From Cunninghamia lanceolata (Eukaryota > Streptophyta > Pinopsida > Cupressales > Cupressaceae): a stretch of DNA of 64,000 nt. Of the stretch, positions 23,501 through 35,765 are shown piece by piece (the stretch's first letter is position 1; each line of letters begins with the position of its first letter). The notes below the pieces were generated by a model. It saw only the letters and a list, made by a program, of their open reading frames with translations. It was not told the origin of the DNA and ran no database searches. Position numbers and translations under genes: made by a program. Where the stretch lies: assembly GCA_027924645.1 (NCBI GenBank), contig BSBN01000140.1, positions 12,158,501-12,222,500 on the forward strand, given 5' to 3'.

Positions 23501-26500
23501 TCATTAATCCACTATCCTACATACCCTCCACATACCATCCCTATGGTCCATGTTTTGGTATAAGTCTGACATAATCCACATCATAATCCACTATTTGCCC
23601 TACATAATCCACTTTTCTCCCCTCTAGAATCCACATCATAATCCACTATCTGCCTAATCCATTTGCCTTCCATGTATCCATTACCAACATCGATGAGGGC
23701 ACTCGACATGGTCCATGCATGAGGACATCATTCTCTAATGGGACTATAACCTTTTAGTGTAGCATAATGCAACCTTCAACCCTCAACCCTAAACACTATA
23801 TCTTAAACCCTAATCCCTCAATCGTAAATGCTATCCCAAAATCATGAAGCCTCAACCCTTAAACATTAAACCCTAAACCCTATCCCTAAACCCTCAACAC
23901 TAAACACTATACCTTAAGCTCTAATTCCTCAACACTAAACCCTAAATCCTCAATCCTAAACACTTTACCTTAAACTCTAATCCCTCAACACTAAACCTTA
24001 ATCCCTCAACTCTAAAACCTAATCCCTTATCGCTAAACCTTAAACCCTATCTCTAAAGTCTCAGTTCATGACTTGAACCTTAAATCCTAAACCCTATCGC
24101 TAAACCCTATCCCTAAACCCTCAACCCTAAATAGTACTATGCCTTAAACCCTAATCCCTAAACTCTAAAGCCTAATCCCTAAACCCTAAACCCTAAACCT
24201 CAACCCTAAACCCTAAACCCTCAACCCTCAACACTATACCTTAAACCCTACTCCCTCAACCCTAATCTTAAAGATAATATTAAAGCTTCCACTCATTCCA
24301 CCATCCCCAAGGGATCTAGAAATGCAAAATTAGATGCCTCTACTGATAAAGCCAAACATCCTAAGGGTCCTCATGCCTCAGAACATATAAACAAAGAGTC
24401 AAAGAAAAATCAATCTAAAAAGTTATCCAAGCCCATACCTCCACAAGAAAAGTCCAAAACCAAAATGGTATGGGTACCTAAGTAACAAGAAATCAAGTTA
24501 AATGAGGCATCTACGTCTAAACAATCCCAACCATCTACTCTGATCTCAAATTTCTGTTCCACTCAAAAGTGTCAAAACATTTCATCCAACAAGCAAAACA
24601 AAAGTAATAACATGCCTAAGTCTATGTGGGTTCCTAAAGCCCTTCATCATCCATCTCCTAAGCAAACATCTCCATTACACCCTACACCACCTCCGCATCA
24701 CAAGCTTCAACATTTATTGTGATGTGTGCAACCAATGGTTATGGTTCCCTTCCATTCTGCAATAAATCTACCATCATTCATCTACTATCCTACATACCCT
24801 CCACATACCATCCCTATGGTCCATGCTTTGGGATAAGTCTGACGTAATCCACATCATAATCCACTATCTACCTAATCCATTTACCTTCCATGTATCCCTT
24901 ACCAACATCGATGAGGGAACTCGACATGGTCCATGCATTAGGACATCATTCTCTAATGGGACTATAACCTTTCAGTGCAGTGTAACGTAACTTTCAACCC
25001 TCAACCGTAAACGCTATCCCTAAAGCCTGAAGCCTCAACCCTTAAACCTTAAACCCTAAACCCTATCCCTAAACCCTCAACCTGAAACACTATACCTTAA
25101 ACTCTAATCCCTCAACACTAAACCCTAAACCCTCAACCATAAACACTATACCTTAAACTCTAATCCCTCAACACTAAACCCTAATCCCTCAACCCTAAAC
25201 CCTAATCCCTTATCGCTAAACCTTCAACCCTATCCCTAAAGCCTCAACTCTTGACACTTGAACCATAAATCCTAAACCCTATCCCTATATCCTCAACCCT
25301 AAATAGTACTATTCCTTAAACCCTAAATCCTCAACTCTAAACCCTAACCCCTAAATAGTAAACCCTAAACCCTAAACGCTAAACCCTAAATCCTCAACCC
25401 TCAACACTATATGTTAAACCCTAATCCCTCAACCCTCAACCCTCAACCCTATTCTTAAAGCTAAACTTAAAGCTTCCACTCATTCTACCATCCCCAAGGG
25501 ATCCAGAAATGCAAAATTAGATGCCTCTTCTGATAAAGCCAAACATCCTAAGGGTCCTCTTACCTCAGGACATAAAAATAAAGAGTCAAAGAAAAATCAA
25601 TCCAAAAATTTATCCAAGCCCATACCTCCACAAGCAAAGTCCAAAACCAAAATGATATGGGTACATAAGTAACAATAAATCAAGTTAAATGAGGCATCTA
25701 CCTCTAAAAAATCCCAACCATCCACTCCAATCTCAAATTCCTATTCCGCTCAAAAGTGTCAAAACATTCCATCCCACAAGAAAAACAAAAGTAATTAAAC
25801 GCCTAAGTCTATGTGGGTTCCTAAAGCCCTTCATCATTCATCTCCTAAGAAAACATCTCCATTGCACCCTACACCACCTCCACATCACAATCTTCAACGT
25901 TTATTGCTATGTGTGCAACCACTGGTTATGGTTCCCTTCCATTCCGCAATAAATCTACCATCATTCATCCACTATCCTATATACGGTCCACATACCATCC
26001 CTATGGTCCATGCTTTGGCATAAGGCCGGCATAAGCCACATCATAATCCACTTTTCTCCCCTCGAGAATCTATGTCATAACCCACTATCTGCTTAATCCA
26101 TTTTCCTTCCATGTATCCCTTACCAACATCGATGAGGGCACTCAACATGGTCCATATACGAGGACATCATTCTCTAATGGGACTATAACCTTTTAGTGCT
26201 GCATAACGCAACCTTCAACCCTCAACCCTAAACACTATACCTTATACCCTAATCGCTCCACTCTAAACACTAATGCATCAACTATAAACGTTATCCCTAA
26301 ATTTTGAAGCCCCAACCCTTAAACCTTAAACTCTAAACCCTATCCCTAAACCCTCAACCCTAAACACTATACTTAAAACTATAATTCCTCAATGCTAAAC
26401 CCTAAACCCTCAACCCTAAACACTATACCTTAAACTCTAATCCCTCAACACTAAACCTTAATCCCTCAACCCTAAACCCTAATCCTTTATCGCTAAACCT

Positions 26501-26962
26501 CAAACCCTATCCCTAAAGCCTCAACCCTCAACACTTGAAGATTAAATCCTAAACCTTGTCCCTAAACCCTCAACCCTAAATAGTACTATGCCTTAAATCC
26601 TAATCCCTCAAATCTAAGCCCTAAATCCTCAACCCTAAACCCTCAACCCTCAACCCTAAACCCTAAACCCTCAACCACCAACACTATACCTTAAACCCTA
26701 ATCCCTCAACCCTCAACCATCAACCCTAATATTAAAGCTAAACTTAAAGCTTCCAGTCATTCCACCATCGCCAAGGGATCTAGGAATGGAAAATTAGATG
26801 CCTCTACTGATAAAGCCAAACATCCTCAAGTTCCTCATGCCTCAGGACATAAAAACAAAGAGTTAAAGAAAAATTGATCTAAAAAGTTATCCAAGCCCAT
26901 ACCTCCACAAGCAAAGTCCAAAACTAAAATGGTATGGGTACCTAAGAAACAAGAAATCAAGA
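14545..26962 (+). repeat. Tandem array of ten ~1.26-kb units: telomere-like block plus retroelement ORF fragment
   Basis: A landmark near CCATTCCGCAATAAATC recurs at about 14641, 15918, 17183, 18422, 19702, 20965, 22204, 23478, 24751 and 25938, giving periods of 1187-1280 bp. Each unit has (i) about 450-550 bp of degenerate CCCTAAA / CCCTCAA / CCCTAAT repeat (14902-15440, 16228-16705, 17430-17935, 18717-19215, 19998-20480, 21267-21715, 22510-22990, 23775-24262, 24990-25450, 26214-26730); (ii) a 550-bp stretch coding MVWVPKQQEIKLNEASTS and MWVPKALHHPSPKKTSP; (iii) a TAATCCAC-rich stretch; and (iv) a conserved GATGAGGGCACTCGACATGG segment. Diagnostic variants recur every fourth unit. Part (ii) is homologous to the minus-strand ORF at 52.8-53.8 kb. 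Confidence 0.92.
20445..20867 (+). pseudogene. Best-preserved array copy of the WVPKQQ-type ORF fragment
   Basis: The longest open copy of the coding part of the array. It starts inside telomere-like repeat (giving LNPNPSTLNPN) and runs into STIPKGSRNAKLDASTSKAK, then a Lys/Ser-rich stretch, MIWVPKQQEIKLNETSTS and SMWVPKALHH before a stop. Equivalent copies lie at about 15631-15843, 16899-17090, 18172-18435, 21919-22155, 23192-23563 and 25689-26023; several carry stops (for example TAA after WVPK in the units at 19430 and 24480). The same words in the same order occur on the minus strand at 53.15-52.83 kb (VWVPKQQRSLNSNEASTS, NWVPKTPNRP). No catalytic motif is present and no independent gene is likely. 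Confidence 0.7.
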
Positions 26963-27510
26963 AATCAAGTTTAAGGATTAAGGGTTGAGACTTTAGTGCT
27001 GAGGGTTAAGGGATTAGGGTTTAAGATATAGTGTCGAGGGTTGAGGTTTTAGGGATACGTTTTAGGGTTTAAGGTTTAAGGGTTGAGGGATAGGGTTGAG
27101 GGATTAGGCATAAGGGATTAGGATTTAATGTATAGTGTTGAGGGTTTAGGGTTTAAGAATAGGGATAGCATTTAGGGTTTAGGGATGAGGGATATGATTT
27201 AGTGTTGAAGGTTTAAGGATTTAGGGTTGAGGCTTTAGGGATAAGGGTTAAGGGATTAGGGTTTAAGAGATAGTGTCGAGGGTCAAGGTTTTAGGGTTTA
27301 AGGTTTAAGGGTTGAGGGATAGGGTTGAGGGTTTAGGGATAAGGGATTAAGTGTTAGGGTATAGTGTTGAGGGTTCAGGGTTTAGGAATAAGGGTAGCAT
27401 TTAGGGTTTAGGGATTAGGGTTGAGGGTTGAGGGATTAGGGTTGAGGGTTGAGGGTCAAGGGATTAGGGTTTAGGGTTTAGGGTTGAGGGATTATGGTTT
27501 AAGGTATAGT
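26963..27510 (-). repeat. Telomere-like repeat in opposite orientation
   Basis: At about 26960 the array unit breaks off inside AAGAAATCAAG, which is duplicated, and the repeat switches from CCCTAAA to TTTAGGG / TTGAGGG orientation until about 27508. It then returns to a plus-orientation array fragment (ATCTACCTAATCCATTTACC, about 27511-27530). This is an inversion or head-to-head junction at the edge of the array. Confidence 0.85.
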
Positions 27511-27535
27511 ATCTACCTAATCCATTTACCTTCCA

Positions 27536-27860
27536 TGTTATAATTAGTTATCAAAATTCATGTCTTTTTGTAACAAGTTTGTATCTTGTTGCCTCTCACA
27601 TATAAGAGAGACCAAGCCCCGAGAGAAAAAAGGAGGGTAGTAGTTCTTTCTGAAGCATTTTAGGGTACTTAGTAAGAAGATAGATTTCACCCATCCCACT
27701 TATCCACTTTCATGTTCCAAAAAATTTGCAATTAATACATATATTATGAAGCAGTATTATGGAGAAGACTATACTTAAATGGTAAGCTTTTTTCAGTGTT
27801 CAACTGTTGTGTTAATTTTCATGTTTATATGCTGCTGTACTGTCTCCAAAGTGATTGAAA
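27536..27860 (+). repeat. 5' LTR-like repeat of copy 1
   Basis: Begins TGTTATAATTAGTTATCAAAA, has a TATA box (ATATAAGAG, about 27600-27608) followed by AGAGACCAAG, then a GTGTTCAACTGTTGTGTT segment and TGTCTCCAAAGTG near 27845. The match to the reverse-strand repeat at 36744-36400 is clearer than to its own partner. The end is approximate. Confidence 0.55.
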
Positions 27861-28731
27861 AAAGATACAAATGATTTGATGATGATGATGATGCTTTTAA
27901 TTTGGATGATGTGGATGCTTATAGTTTGCTCATACTATAATGAAAACCTTTTGCTTACAATTTTACAAATTAAATGAGAAGAAATCTATAAAATTCTGCC
28001 AATGCAAGAATAATGAGCTTACCAGTGAAAGTGATCATGATTCTTTCACAAATTAGGTCACCTTATTCTTCCCTTTTCAAATGTTGTTAAAGGAAGAGAT
28101 GTCTTTAAACATGTCATCAGACATTAAAAACTGATGTAGTATTTTCCTCTATTTAGTGCATGGACTTTAAAGTCCTATGTCTAAACAGTCACCATGTATG
28201 GTGAATGGATTTGTTGGAACCAGAATTTTCATAAAATTTTTGATTGTTTTATTTGTGTATCCATGACTCCTACTCTTATTTTTCCATAATAAATCATGTT
28301 ATTACCATTCGTACAGTCATCTTTGCCTTTTATTGTGATACCACTATCACATTGGCTATCCTTCATAATACCTACGTCATACCTCCTTATCGCAAAACAA
28401 TCTTAAAAGGCCTGTGGTATGATAGTGAGAATAGTTAATACTCACTATACTGCTATACACACTATACTGCTATACCTCAGGGGGCCAAAACATAGCGTGT
28501 GGTAGAATAGTAAAAAATATGAAGAGTGAAGCTCAACACAAACATATGAATTATGTGAATTTATGAACCAAAAGTAAATGTGTCTTGAAATACACAAAAC
28601 AAATTAAGATTTCTCACTCATAGCAATGGAAGACAAGTTACACATGAGATCAAGCCATGGGAGTATAGAGAATTCTTCAAGGCAATTTTTCTAGGTAAGC
28701 TCTGCTCATCATTTCTTGTGAATTTCATAAA

Positions 28732-31700
28732 ATGGCACCTAAAAAGACTAAGGTAGAAGCTAAGAAGAATGAAACCAAAACTAGTAAATCTTCATTGCAA
28801 TCCCCTCTACTTTCATTGTTTCCTGGCTTAATTGATAAAGGTTCTAAAAAGGTTTTTAGAGAATTAGCTCAAGGATGTAGGGACCCCTATATACCGTTGT
28901 CATGATGGAACCTCTACTGGTACTTTAATATAAAAAGGAATGACCAGGAACTAGCATCAAACCCATGGGCCCTAGATTTGGCTAAATTGATTATTCCCAA
29001 CATCTTCGTTGATGTTGAGCTGATTAAATCCCTTGCCCATAGTTACAATGCCCCAACCAAAACTATGAGACCTCTAAATGGTGAGTGCTTAGTGGATATC
29101 AATAGAGATGCCATTATCAAATGTTTCAACCTCAATAAACAAGCTATAACAAAGGTGAACTTAGAGAAACTTGAGCAAGAATATAAGAGGTTGAGGAAAA
29201 CATATCAAAGTGATGAGATCCACTTACACATGAAGAGGGGTGATGGTAATAGATGGTTCTCTACTCCTTCCAAAATGGAACCTTTCCATGTTTCTAAATT
29301 TCAAATTTATTTCAAGAATACCTATTATGCATTGTGTCAAGTTTTGGGGATAGATGCAGAGGAGCAAATGCAAATAGGGTTGATGAGACTGGCTATGATA
29401 ATTCAACATTCTGAGTCAAATATAGAATTTGATTTTGCATCTATGATTTAAGATCAATTACATGAAGGTTTACTACAAGTTAGGTAAGCCAAGGCCCCTA
29501 TTACTTTCAAAAGATATTCTTTATTGTGTCACTTAATTATGCATCAGAATGAAATGAAGTGGACTACAAGGATGGAATTGTGTACACAAGAAAGGGGAGT
29601 CAAACTCCCTGTACAAAATTGGTGTTGCATTTGGGATAGTAAGTGTACAAAAGGTGATTTTGTAGTGTTTCAAAATAATTTTGCTGTCAGATTGATTGCC
29701 ACTCTTGGTTACCTAACACCAAGAATGCCCGAGACATTGATGAAGGTAATGAGGCCTGTGTAGAATGGGCCAAACTAAGGCTATACTCATAATTATGATG
29801 ATTGGTTCCTTATGCCACAACACACTATTATCAGAGTATATGGGTACGACCAAGCACCACACATTTTACCTAAGTTTTTACCTACAAGAATGTGTTTCTT
29901 AGAGTTTATGTGGCAGATGCTCTGGATGGAACATGACTTGATGAGAAATCACAGGAAAGGCACATTTTTGTCTAACTTGACTATGGTTGAAGAGCTGGCC
30001 ATTGGGTCAGATATGCTTGAAGAAGTGTAGAGGTTTATAAGGGTCAATTATTCCCTTAAACCTAGAACAGAAAGAGTATGTGACCTAGAGGGTCACATCA
30101 ATATGATCAGAAGAACCCTATTGATGAAGAAGGCTATTTCACATGAATTTGATTCTAGGGAGGATGTTATAAGAAATTTGGTGCAATTTGTTGATGTAAT
30201 ACAAGCTAGAAAAAGGTAGGATGCAATGATGAGGTGGGAAAATTAGAAGAAGGAAAAAAGATAGAAACTTTAAAGGCTTTTTTTTAGGTGAGCCCAATCT
30301 TTTAAAAAGAATGCAAATGATTTTGAATAAATTTGATGAATTCTACAAAATGGCCCAAGATGAGGGACTCATTCCATTGCCCCCACCCCATCAACCACCA
30401 CATGAAACCTCCACATCTCAGGTATCACCCCCATCACCTACAAATCCATCCCCTTGATCTCCCACTCATGAGCCATAAGATAAAAAATAGAAGATAGAGC
30501 CATTAGTGGATTATGATTCAAGTGATGATGAAGATCAAGAAGTAGTCTTGGCCTTTCCTGAACTGAAAGAGGTAGTGAAACAACAAAAATGTCAAAAGCC
30601 TCATGATCCAAAGGTCAGGCTGTCAGAGGAAAGAACTAATGAGATTCAAGAGGATAAGAGGGTAGTGGCCTCTTTGAGATTCATAGAGGATGATAATTTT
30701 ATACACAACAATGAGTTCAAAGATTTCTGGATTAAAATGAAAATGAAAGAATTTGATGAAAAGTTGAAGATTAATCATATAGGAGCTGATGGGCCAAAAC
30801 AGGTTGAGATCTAGGTTCAGACATTTCCAGAATTGAATATTGATAATATTAATGTCACTCCCTAGGAGGCAAGATAAATGGTGTTGAAAAGTGATATGTT
30901 GATTATACCAGGGATGGAGTTGTCTAAAATGTTTCTTTTGGATCAAATCACAGCACAAGATGACCCTATGTTAGTTGCAAAATTTGATTTAGAGGAAGGT
31001 GTCTCAGGAGTAGGGTATAACCCTACTACCCAAACACTTGCCCTATAGACAAAGAAGAAGAACACAAGCAAGCCTCGGCTCCTTGATGTAGTACAAGAAA
31101 TGAGGGGGTCAACCATGATTAGAACTATGAGACACAACTCCTACTAAAGCTGCCACCATAACTATGCATTCTGCCATGTTCACCAAAGATGTGGTACAAA
31201 ACATGGAAAAGAAAATTAATGAATATGAAAAAAGGTTCAAGCTATCTAATGATGAGGTGAATAAATTGTTCATTGAGAATAGAAAGCTAAAACAACAGTT
31301 GCAACAAGCCACCACAGTAAAGGGAGATGAATTAATTGTCTATCACCCACCAGTCCATATAGAGGATCCCTAGATCCAACAAATGAAAGAGGAAATTGAT
31401 AAGTTGAAAAAGCATAATGAGGAAGATGTCAAAAATCACACCATAGAGGTCCTAACAAGGATATTAAAACACAGAGTTGATATATTGAAAGACAAAATAA
31501 ATGGAGTACACGAACAATTCAACAATCTGATCAAAGCTCTGGAACAGATAAACACTATATCTTCCATTCTTGAAAATCTTCAAAAGAGATGGCAACCTAC
31601 CTTCCACACACTGAATACTTTATGCAAAACCACACACAGAGATCTAGATGCCCCATCAAAGATCAAGCCTACATGAGAAATGATAAAAAGCACAACTGAT

Positions 31701-32066
31701 GAGTATTAGTATTTGGTAGATACAAAAAGGAAGGTGGAAAGTAAGAGGAGTACATTTGACTCCATCAAATGCCATTTCAGCCCATCAATCCTCAAAGATG
31801 ATAACCAATTGAATGGTGTAGATGAATTTAGAGAAGAGTTTGATCAAATGATTCCTAAATGTTTGGCACATGTAAATAATGATGGGGAAATTAAACTCAC
31901 CGAGTTCCATACTCTGCTCGATGAAATTATCACGTTGGAAAATGGATACACAAATTTTGTGGTGGACATCAAAAACCTCTTGGACAATAGATGGAAAAGC
32001 CATTTTACGAGCTTTACAGCCGCACATGAATTTAAGTGGCCTAGTGATTTGAAAATAAGTGAATGA
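28732..32066 (+). pseudogene. Unknown ORF family, copy 1 (helical domain plus coiled coil), broken
   Basis: Family not recognised. From the ATG at 28732 (MAPKKTKVEAKKNETK) a single frame runs to 30030 without frameshift but with stops at 28903 (TGA), 29449, 29485, 29761, 29776 and 30028; the reading then changes frame at least twice through 30506-30814, 31164-31676 and 31713-32066. Readable blocks include FKNTYYALCQVLGID, PVQNWCCIWDSKC and TIIRVYGYDQAP; the C-terminal third is coiled-coil-like. The copy at 36.9-39.7 kb matches these blocks in order, so this is one family. The basic start, acidic middle (SSDDEDQEV) and coiled-coil tail would fit a structural, Gag-like role, but that is inference. 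Confidence 0.6.
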
Positions 32067-32211
32067 TAGGAAACATATTTAGGTTCTGAAGAGGATTGAA
32101 TGTGAAGAGGAGATACCACATCAGAAAATAGAATGCCTTGCTCAGGCTTTGAATGGTCACGAGTTTCTATTCGGTGAATAATGAATTGGTCTTTTCTAAT
32201 TAAAAACATTT

Positions 32212-32540
32212 TGTTAAGTTTAAAAGTATTTTCTTAACAGTGATGTCTTTTCTATTGTAACAGGTCTGAAGTATGTTTGCCTCTCCTATAAAAAGAGAGA
32301 CCAAGACCTAATAAAAAGATATAGGGGGAAGAGAGGAGCTAGGAGTGGTAGATAGTAGAAAAAGTTCCATAATATTTACAAACTCAAAGACCATGTTGCA
32401 AGCATAATTTTGAAGAAGTTAATGAAAAATCTCTGATTCTATGTCGCCATATTGGTATCAATTGTTTGTTAAAGTTATTCAATTATTTGGTTGTCTCCAT
32501 TTTAGTGCTTCCTTATTATTTAAATTGATATATCACAGCT
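32212..32540 (+). repeat. 3' LTR-like repeat of copy 1
   Basis: Begins TGTTAAGTTTAAAAG, followed by GTAACAGGTCTGAAGTATG, a TATA box (TATAAAAAG, 32287-32295), GAGAGACCAAGACC and, near 32495, TGTCTCC. There is no good polypurine tract just upstream (TTAAAAACATT). The end is approximate. Confidence 0.55.
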
Positions 32541-34830
32541 GCCTACCATATAAAAATTTATGATGGTTTCCTCTACTATAGGTTCATTGCGATTTCCTCT
32601 ACTATAGGTTCTAGTATTGACTCTTGTCACAGCTTCTTGCCATATAAAAAATTATGATGGTTTGATCCGACTGGTTTGGACTCTTTTTGACCTCAGATTC
32701 TATCCTTAGATTCGGTCAAAACTCAGTGAAGACTAGGTAATTAAATATAGAGATTTTTAAGGATTTAAAATTGGTTTCATGAATCCTTTATTAAATAAAT
32801 TTTAAAGACATAATAAACTAATCTAATAGAAGCTACTAAGTTCAAGTATAAAAGAAACAACATTTTTAGATATATGAATATTGTCAAAGTGTTTTAGGAA
32901 TATAAAACTTATCAATTATAATATCCATGGCATCAAAAACAAAAATTATAATATGGAATCATGAATTATGGTAGAAAGAAATTTGTATCATCTTTAGATA
33001 TGTAAATATTGTCAAAGTGTTTTAGGAATATAAAACTTATTAATTATGATATCCATGGCATCAAAAATAAAAATTATAATATGGAATCATGAATTATGGT
33101 AGAAAGAAGTTTGTATCATTTAGTCCAAAATTGCTATCTCTTTGTGGAGCCATGTGTTTGTATCTCTACTAGGGCCATAGGAGCATTACTTAGGATAAAG
33201 ATTGACTTAGCAAACTAGAAGAATAAATTTAATTAAAATATTTGGGATTTAATTGGAAAAAAGTCAAAAATTAAAAAAAAATGTTGCTTTTCCATCTAGC
33301 ATGGTTCAAAATGTTTTTTCTTTTTTTCTTTTTAAAACTATAGTGAGGTCTAGGGGCAATGCTCTTGACCAAAGGTGGACCAAAGTTGCTCAGCACGCTT
33401 TTTGTTAAGGTGTCTAATAGTTCCCGAAACAAAGGTGGACCAATAGTTGTTCATTAAGTCATGTTTTGTTGGTGTGCTGATGTGGCATCACACAACTGTT
33501 TGTTTTTAAATCTAAAGGGCACATTTCGTTCAATTATAGGTACTTATAGTCAACACTACCAACCTTAATGTTACAACTACTAGTGCTCAAGTTTTAAAAA
33601 TATTGAGCCTTAAGTCCACAAACAATATCACAGATATTGGAACATGCTCAATAATTGGGTCCTCTCCCCTATGTGACTTTTAGTGATACCGAGAGCCTCA
33701 TTGAAGATATCCCATAAATCTTACCAACACTATTTTTAGATCACAGTAATTTGGGAATATTAATTAGATTAGTAAGAAGAACCACATAATTAGGGTTGGC
33801 ATTCTGTCTCCAAGTTGATATCATCTACTGTTCTTGTTTGATTTATTCAATTGGTTCCTTTAAGTAGGTATTAAAGATCCTTTTGATAAATTACACGTAA
33901 TCTAGTTGTGTCAGTTGGATTATTAAGAAGAGTCTATCAATTATTTCCTTACATGGTTATACAAGTTATTAACCAATATTAGTGTGCCAAACAGTTAGAA
34001 TTACTACCAAATATAAGCCACTTATCTCAGATTTTCATTTGACTCCATTTACCCAATAAGGCATTGGTCTCACCCATTTCATTTTACTTAAAACTCAAGG
34101 ATTCAAACCATCTCATTGTGATTTTTTAATTGTGAATGCAAAAACTCAAATCAATTCACTGTACCTGCAAATTGGTTATAAAAGGATTCAAATCAGTTCA
34201 CTGTATTTGCCAATGGGAATGCAAGGATACAAATCATATGCATATAACAACTAGGAGGTCTGCATGATTGAGGGCTAATGTAGAAAGGTTAGAAGATCCA
34301 AATACATCTGGTAACAATATAGATGGTCTACAGTCAAATTTTAATGATGATGAAGATGATGCAGGTCAAGATTAAATACTTGAAAGAACATATGAACATT
34401 GACAATGATACACTTGATGACATTGTAGCAGACAATAATGTTAATGACCAAGACTTTTAAATTTTTAGAATTATTTGCAATCCATGTTTAAAAAAGGATT
34501 ATTCTTACGGCCTAAACTTTGTAATACTTCAATAATATTATTTGTGTTGATACAAATTATCTATTGTAATATACTTAAATTATTCAATCTTTGGTATGAA
34601 TCGTTGGCAGAAAAAATTAGGATTACTTAGATGCTTCTTCCATTCATTTTTTATCAACATATGTTCATGAAGACACAAAATTTAATAAAATATTAATGCA
34701 CATAACTCACAATTATTTAAATAAGCAACTTTGTTAACTTTATTATTTTTAAATAGTTTCCATTTTAATTTTGAACATGTAACTGAAAACATCCACAATA
34801 AATGCTTTACTGTATCAACATATTCATTCA
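32541..34830. other. No gene; AT-rich spacer
   Basis: Nothing is recognisable as coding except the tandem duplication listed separately. Short duplicated phrases occur (TTTCCTCTACTATAGGTTC twice near 32570-32610). Confidence 0.5.
32867..33122. repeat. 128-bp tandem duplication
   Basis: The segment containing AATATTGTCAAAGTGTTTTA and ATATCCATGGCATCAAAAA occurs twice, 128 bp apart (AATATT at 32877 and 33005), with only a handful of differences. Confidence 0.85.
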
Positions 34831-34879
34831 CATAAGCACAATATTGAGGCTCAATAACTAATATTCATTCAAATATAAG

Positions 34880-35660
34880 AAGAAATAAGTATGGAAAACA
34901 TAAGAAAAATACATAATGATAACACAGTCATGGAGTTACGCTAGTGCTTTGTCATAGGTAGTCTTCTTAATAAATCCATTTTAATGATTCCCAAGGTGGT
35001 GTCAAAACTAAGAGAGGGGTGTAGAGTCCAAGCTTCCTATTTCCAATATTTTGCAATGCTAAAAAGAATGAGAGACTTGATGTAGTTCTCAATTTGCACA
35101 TATGTGAGGCCACTAGAAGTGTTGTTCAAGTGTTGCTAGTGTTTTAGTAATGTTGAAGTGTTGAGTTATTTTGGAATAGTATGCTTCCTAGATGAGTCTC
35201 TAGTGTGGTGTGGTGTCTAAAACATAGAGATACTTGAGCTTGTAGAGAAGCTTGTTAGACATGTAAAATTCACCAACCTATTTTCCTTGCAAGAGCTTGG
35301 TGTAGTTCTATGCAAAGTACAAGTCTGGTGGGTAGAGAGGTTCCCGATCAAAGAAGTTGTGACCACATGAGTCCAACATTGTGGTGAGTGCAGGAACTAG
35401 CTATTAGCTTAGGTAGTCAAATACCTTTTTGTCTTTTCCCTTTTCGTGATTGACAATAACTATATGGAATTGTTGTAGACATGCCATCCATTTCATGTGG
35501 TGCAGATTTTCCAATTTGTTCTAAGTTTGCAAGAATTAGTGTGGCTTGTGATCAAAGTGGATGATTGGACCTCCTTTCCTAAGATGTAGTGAGACCATTG
35601 CTTGATGGCTTGCATGATGTTATACAACTCCTTTACATGGGTGGAAATGCATTGAACCGT
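34880..35660 (-). pseudogene. Ty3/gypsy RNase H to integrase fragment, decayed
   Basis: Minus-strand reading from 35650 gives HVKELYNIMQAIKQWSHYIL (RNase H; gypsy consensus HDKELYAIVQALKQW-HYL), then in other frames LHHMKWMACLQQFH and YEKGKDKK-like words. After these come NKLLYKLKYLYVLD, RLIWEAYYSKITQHFNITKT and LATLEQHF-WPHI (the HHCC zinc-finger region of gypsy integrase), and GLYTPLLVLTPPWES (start of the integrase core, consensus GLY-PLP-P--PWE). Multiple frameshifts and stops. No LTR could be assigned to it. Confidence 0.7.
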
Positions 35661-35689
35661 GTCATTTAAAAGTCATAGAGTGGTACAAA

Positions 35690-35765
35690 AATCTCTAACT
35701 GCATATTTCCTCTCAGAGGATTCCAAACCTCTGACATTCCAACTGAAACATCTGAAACAATCTGT
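35690..35765 (-). pseudogene. LINE endonuclease N-terminal scrap
   Basis: Minus-strand reading gives CFSWNVRGLESSERKYAVRD, very close to the start of plant LINE APE-type endonucleases (SWN-RGL-S--KR-A-RD). It is short and directly abuts the gypsy RNase H fragment. No RT downstream. It may be a coincidental junction of two dead elements. Confidence 0.45.

Larger units (their letters stand above)
27536..32540 (+). mobile_element. Unrecognised LTR-flanked element, copy 1
   Basis: Direct repeats starting TGTTA flank a long decayed ORF: one from 27536, the other from 32212. Both contain the same order of words: a TATA box, GAGAGACCAAG, and near the end TGTCTCC preceded by a TCAAnTG(T)TTGTT-like segment. 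A third copy in reverse orientation at 36.40-36.74 kb supports the boundaries. No RT, integrase, protease or transposase motif is visible, so the element would be non-autonomous. The repeats are strongly diverged, which implies an old insertion. Right ends of the repeats and the target duplication were not resolved. Confidence 0.55.

Noticed and set aside
15631..26023. Several independent small genes with WVPKQQ or HLPLKNPNH products
   Set aside because: They are tandem copies of one retroelement-derived fragment in two frames, with stops and no start context.
14902..27510. A true chromosome end
   Set aside because: The CCCTAAA repeat is degenerate, interrupted by coding-derived segments every 1.26 kb, changes orientation, and is followed by 36 kb of other sequence.
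28430..28500. Terminal repeat shared with 39.70 kb (GGGGGCCAAAA)
   Set aside because: Only an 11-base match, in an orientation inconsistent with the two inverted elements.
32448..32465. Methionine-tRNA primer site (TTGGTATCAATTG)
   Set aside because: It lies inside the repeat shared with 27.5 and 36.5 kb, on the wrong side of the element, and the match ends after TGGTATCA.
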